Below, piece after piece: positions 62,559 through 64,000 of a DNA stretch of 64,000 bases. Under the pieces are notes generated by a model. It searched no databases. It was not told the origin of the DNA and saw only the letters and a list, made by a program, of their open reading frames with translations. The position numbers were made by a program, and so were the translations under genes. This DNA is from Phycisphaerae bacterium (GTDB taxonomy: Bacteria > Planctomycetota > Phycisphaerae > JAJVII01): the NCBI GenBank assembly GCA_022072085.1, contig JAJVII010000013.1, forward strand, positions 55,772-119,771. The letters run 5' to 3'. Positions within the stretch are counted from its first letter, which is position 1. Every line of letters starts with the position of its first letter.

Positions 62559-63344
62559 CTACGCCTTCCTGGCGGCGCCGGTCGCGGCGAACAGTCCGCG
62601 GTCGGTCTTCTTGAACCGGCTGTCGGCGCCCTTCTTGGCGATCTCCGTGATGATTGCCGAGTAGATCGTGGCGTGCGGGGTCGCGGCGGTGCTGGACCAG
62701 TACCCCTTGGCGGCGGCCTGTTCGACGATCTGCTTGGCGTTCAGGGGCTCGGCCGACTCGGCCAGGACCTTCGCGGCGGCGTCCAGCCCGGACATCTTGC
62801 CCTTGGGCCTGACGGCCTTCGCGAGCGGCTTCTTCTTGCCGGCCGTGGGGACCTCGACGCCCTTGGTCAGGTCGCCCGTCTGGACCGCCTCGACTGTCTT
62901 GGCCACATCGTCGGCGTCCTGCCTGTGGCCGCACTTGGCGCAGGTGAAGCCGCGCTTGTTGAAGGTCAGGTCGGCCGACCCGCACTTGGGGCAGGCCCGC
63001 TCGGCGGGCTCGGCCTTCGGCGGCGCGGTGCGGTACTTCAGCGCCGCCTCGATGCGGCTGCGCTTCTTCGCGCTCAGGCCCTCGGCCGAGAGGGCCTCTT
63101 TCAGCTGCTCGGCAGTCGCCTTGCCCAGCAGCTCGGTGAACCGGCTGGCCTCGGCGGCGACCAGCGGGTTGTCCGCGGCAGCCCGTGCCAGAGCCGCGCC
63201 GGCCGCGTTGGCGACCTTCTGCTCCATGCTGTCCCCGCCGGCCGGGGCGGCCTTGCCGGCGGCCTTCCTGCCGCGCCCGGCGGCGCGCTGCTTCGAGGCG
63301 GCCTTCGTGGTCTTGCTTCCGGCCTGCTTGCTGCTCTTCGACAT
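62559..63344 (-). CDS. HARE-HTH / histone H1-like protein with zinc ribbon, 261 aa
   Basis: Start ATG after AGGAG. The N-terminal 40 residues are Lys/Ala/Gly-rich like histone H1 tails (SKQAGSKTTKAASKQRAAGR). A helical section (LGKATAEQLKEALSAEGLSA) and a zinc ribbon follow (CPKCGSADLTFNKRGFTCAK, then CGHRQ). The last 80 residues are a HARE-HTH winged helix: LDAAAKVLAESAEPLNAKQI, VEQAAAKGYWSSTAATPHAT, IYSAIITEIAKKG. HARE-HTH domains are thought to recognise modified or specific DNA near restriction and chromatin proteins. Likely a DNA-packaging or modified-DNA-sensing protein of the element. Confidence 0.75.
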   Translation of the reverse strand: MSKSSKQAGSKTTKAASKQRAAGRGRKAAGKAAPAGGDSMEQKVANAAGAALARAAADNPLVAAEASRFTELLGKATAEQLKEALSAEGLSAKKRSRIEAALKYRTAPPKAEPAERACPKCGSADLTFNKRGFTCAKCGHRQDADDVAKTVEAVQTGDLTKGVEVPTAGKKKPLAKAVRPKGKMSGLDAAAKVLAESAEPLNAKQIVEQAAAKGYWSSTAATPHATIYSAIITEIAKKGADSRFKKTDRGLFAATGAARKA

Positions 63345-63446
63345 GGTTCTCTCCTTACGCGTGGGGTTTCGGGTCGGACCTTCCGACCCATCGCCGGTCG
63401 TCCTGCGGCCAGGGCGGCTGGCGGCGGGCCCGAACCCGCCTGGCGG

Positions 63447-63698
63447 CTACATCGGGCCGGCCGGACTGCAGTCGGAATCGTCGTCCAGGGGCGGCTGCTC
63501 GCCCTCCAGGACGGCCGCGTCGATACCCGTCTCCCAGTAGCCCAGGTAGTCCTCGACCGCCGACTTGACGATCTCGGTCACCGTCACCGGCCGCTGATAC
63601 TTGGCCGTCTCGCGGACCGCCTGTTTCTTCAGCCGCTCGATCAGCGCCTTGCCGATCGAGACGCCCAGCACGTTCTCGTTGCCCTTGCCCTTGGCCAT
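63447..63698 (-). CDS. Ribbon-helix-helix-like DNA-binding protein, 83 aa
   Basis: Start ATG (AGGAGACGCG upstream). Core NVLGVSIGKALIERLKKQAV plus TVTEIVKSAVEDYLGYWETG fits a CopG-type ribbon-helix-helix: a short strand, then two helices. The acidic tail (LEGEQPPLDDDSDCSPAGPM) is an add-on. Small RHH proteins often repress their own promoter; a 14-bp palindrome lies 85 bp upstream. It is the first of three consecutive minus-strand small DNA-binding genes. Confidence 0.65.
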   Translation of the reverse strand: MAKGKGNENVLGVSIGKALIERLKKQAVRETAKYQRPVTVTEIVKSAVEDYLGYWETGIDAAVLEGEQPPLDDDSDCSPAGPM

Positions 63699-63783
63699 TC
63701 GCGTCTCCTTCGGTTCGTGGTTCGCGTTGCCTCGCCTGCATCGGGACACATTGAGCCGGAAAGCCTGGCCCCCGCTAAGCATG

Positions 63784-63797
63784 ATTCCGGCCGGAAT
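63784..63797. promoter_or_regulatory. 14-bp perfect palindrome (possible operator)
   Basis: ATTCCGGCCGGAAT reads the same on both strands and lies 85 bp upstream of the RHH gene. It may be an RHH operator. Its GC-rich centre makes a random occurrence possible. Confidence 0.35.
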
Positions 63798-63827
63798 TCC
63801 GAGATTTGTCGGGGCCGGGAATCTGCC

Positions 63828-63879
63828 TCACAGCCCGACCTCCTCGAGCAGTTGGCCGTAGCCGGTCGCCCCCAGCATC
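63828..63879 (-). pseudogene. 3' exon fragment of a gene interrupted by a group II intron
   Basis: Directly after the intron end, the minus strand reads MLGATGYGQLLEEVGL and a stop, in a frame open to the splice region. This looks like the last 16 or more residues of a gene whose main part lies beyond the intron, outside the window. If splicing is active the gene may still be expressed. The gene cannot be named. Confidence 0.45.
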
Positions 63880-64000
63880 GTAGGGTAGGTCCGGGGCGCC
63901 TTGCCGCCTTACGACGGCAGGTTTCCCCGAACCTCCCTCCGAACCGGACTTGCGGGTTTCCCTGCATCCGGCTCTCCGTGAGCACGTCGATTGTCGTGCT
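63880..64000 (-). mobile_element. Group II intron, 3' end (domains V and VI; partial)
   Basis: The 34 nt at 63974-63941 (minus) match domain V: GAGCCGGAUGCAGG, the tetraloop GAAA, then CCCGCAAGUCCGGUUC. They contain the catalytic AGC triad, a two-nucleotide bulge (AG) and the right stem lengths, with one A-C mismatch in the upper stem. After GGAGGGA, the domain VI stem (arms 63933-63925 and 63896-63888) is complete. The 3' splice site lies near 63880-63887. The intron body and its reverse transcriptase would be to the right of the window. Confidence 0.82.

Overview
The window is GC-rich (roughly 65%) bacterial chromosome DNA. The gene content best fits a member of the Planctomycetota or a close relative. 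It has an exo-rhamnogalacturonan-lyase-like secreted enzyme, a secreted beta-helix protein, and a DUF2924 gene paired with a large serine recombinase, an arrangement that is common in planctomycetes. The phylum is inferred from gene content; no rRNA is present.

Region 1 (1-18.7 kb) is core-like chromosome. The left edge cuts a secreted beta-helix protein gene (minus strand). A tight minus-strand operon (8.85 to 0.8 kb) encodes an alpha/beta hydrolase, an acyl-CoA synthetase, a thiolase, a FadB/FadJ-type hydratase-dehydrogenase and an acyl-CoA dehydrogenase. Together these form a complete fatty-acid activation and beta-oxidation set. Two plus-strand secreted proteins (9.2-14.5 kb) look like carbohydrate or pectin degradation enzymes. 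A minus-strand ydbH-ynbE-ydbL operon follows, with 4-nt overlaps and a near-consensus promoter about 300 bp upstream.

Region 2 (18.7-34.4 kb) is a defence and scar region. It holds a 5'-truncated nuclease abutting a remnant of an IS630 transposase, a DUF4365 protein, a Fic protein with an apparently leaderless promoter, a PD-(D/E)XK-like small protein next to a 745-aa protein with a C-terminal Mrr domain, and a complete type II Wadjet operon (jetA-B-C-D, 26.1-34.4 kb).

Region 3 (34.7-64 kb) is a mobile element with a phage- or plasmid-like replication module. It starts with an integration cassette: a small protein, DUF2924, a serine recombinase and an HTH protein. Next comes cargo: a fused tandem DNA methyltransferase facing a BfiI-like PLD-family endonuclease, then a sigma factor / small protein / ImmA-IrrE peptidase operon divergent from two unknown genes. 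After that a long, densely packed plus-strand operon (46.4-58.6 kb) carries two sigma-like factors, a RecB-like nuclease, a RecA/Sak4-like ATPase, a DUF669 protein, RusA, an HD-DUF6378 fusion, a phosphoesterase, a helicase and a primase-helicase. An array of ten 10-bp iteron-like repeats plus an AT-rich tract directly after the primase is a candidate replication origin. ParB-methylase and C5-methylase genes follow, then three minus-strand genes for small DNA-binding proteins. The right edge holds the 3' end (domains V and VI) of a group II intron that interrupts another gene. No capsid, terminase or tail gene is visible, so whether this is a phage, a phage-plasmid or an integrative element cannot be settled from the window. 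A 23-bp sequence repeated upstream of genes at 34.8 and 47.0 kb suggests shared regulation across the element.

No rRNA, CRISPR array or convincing complete tRNA was seen.
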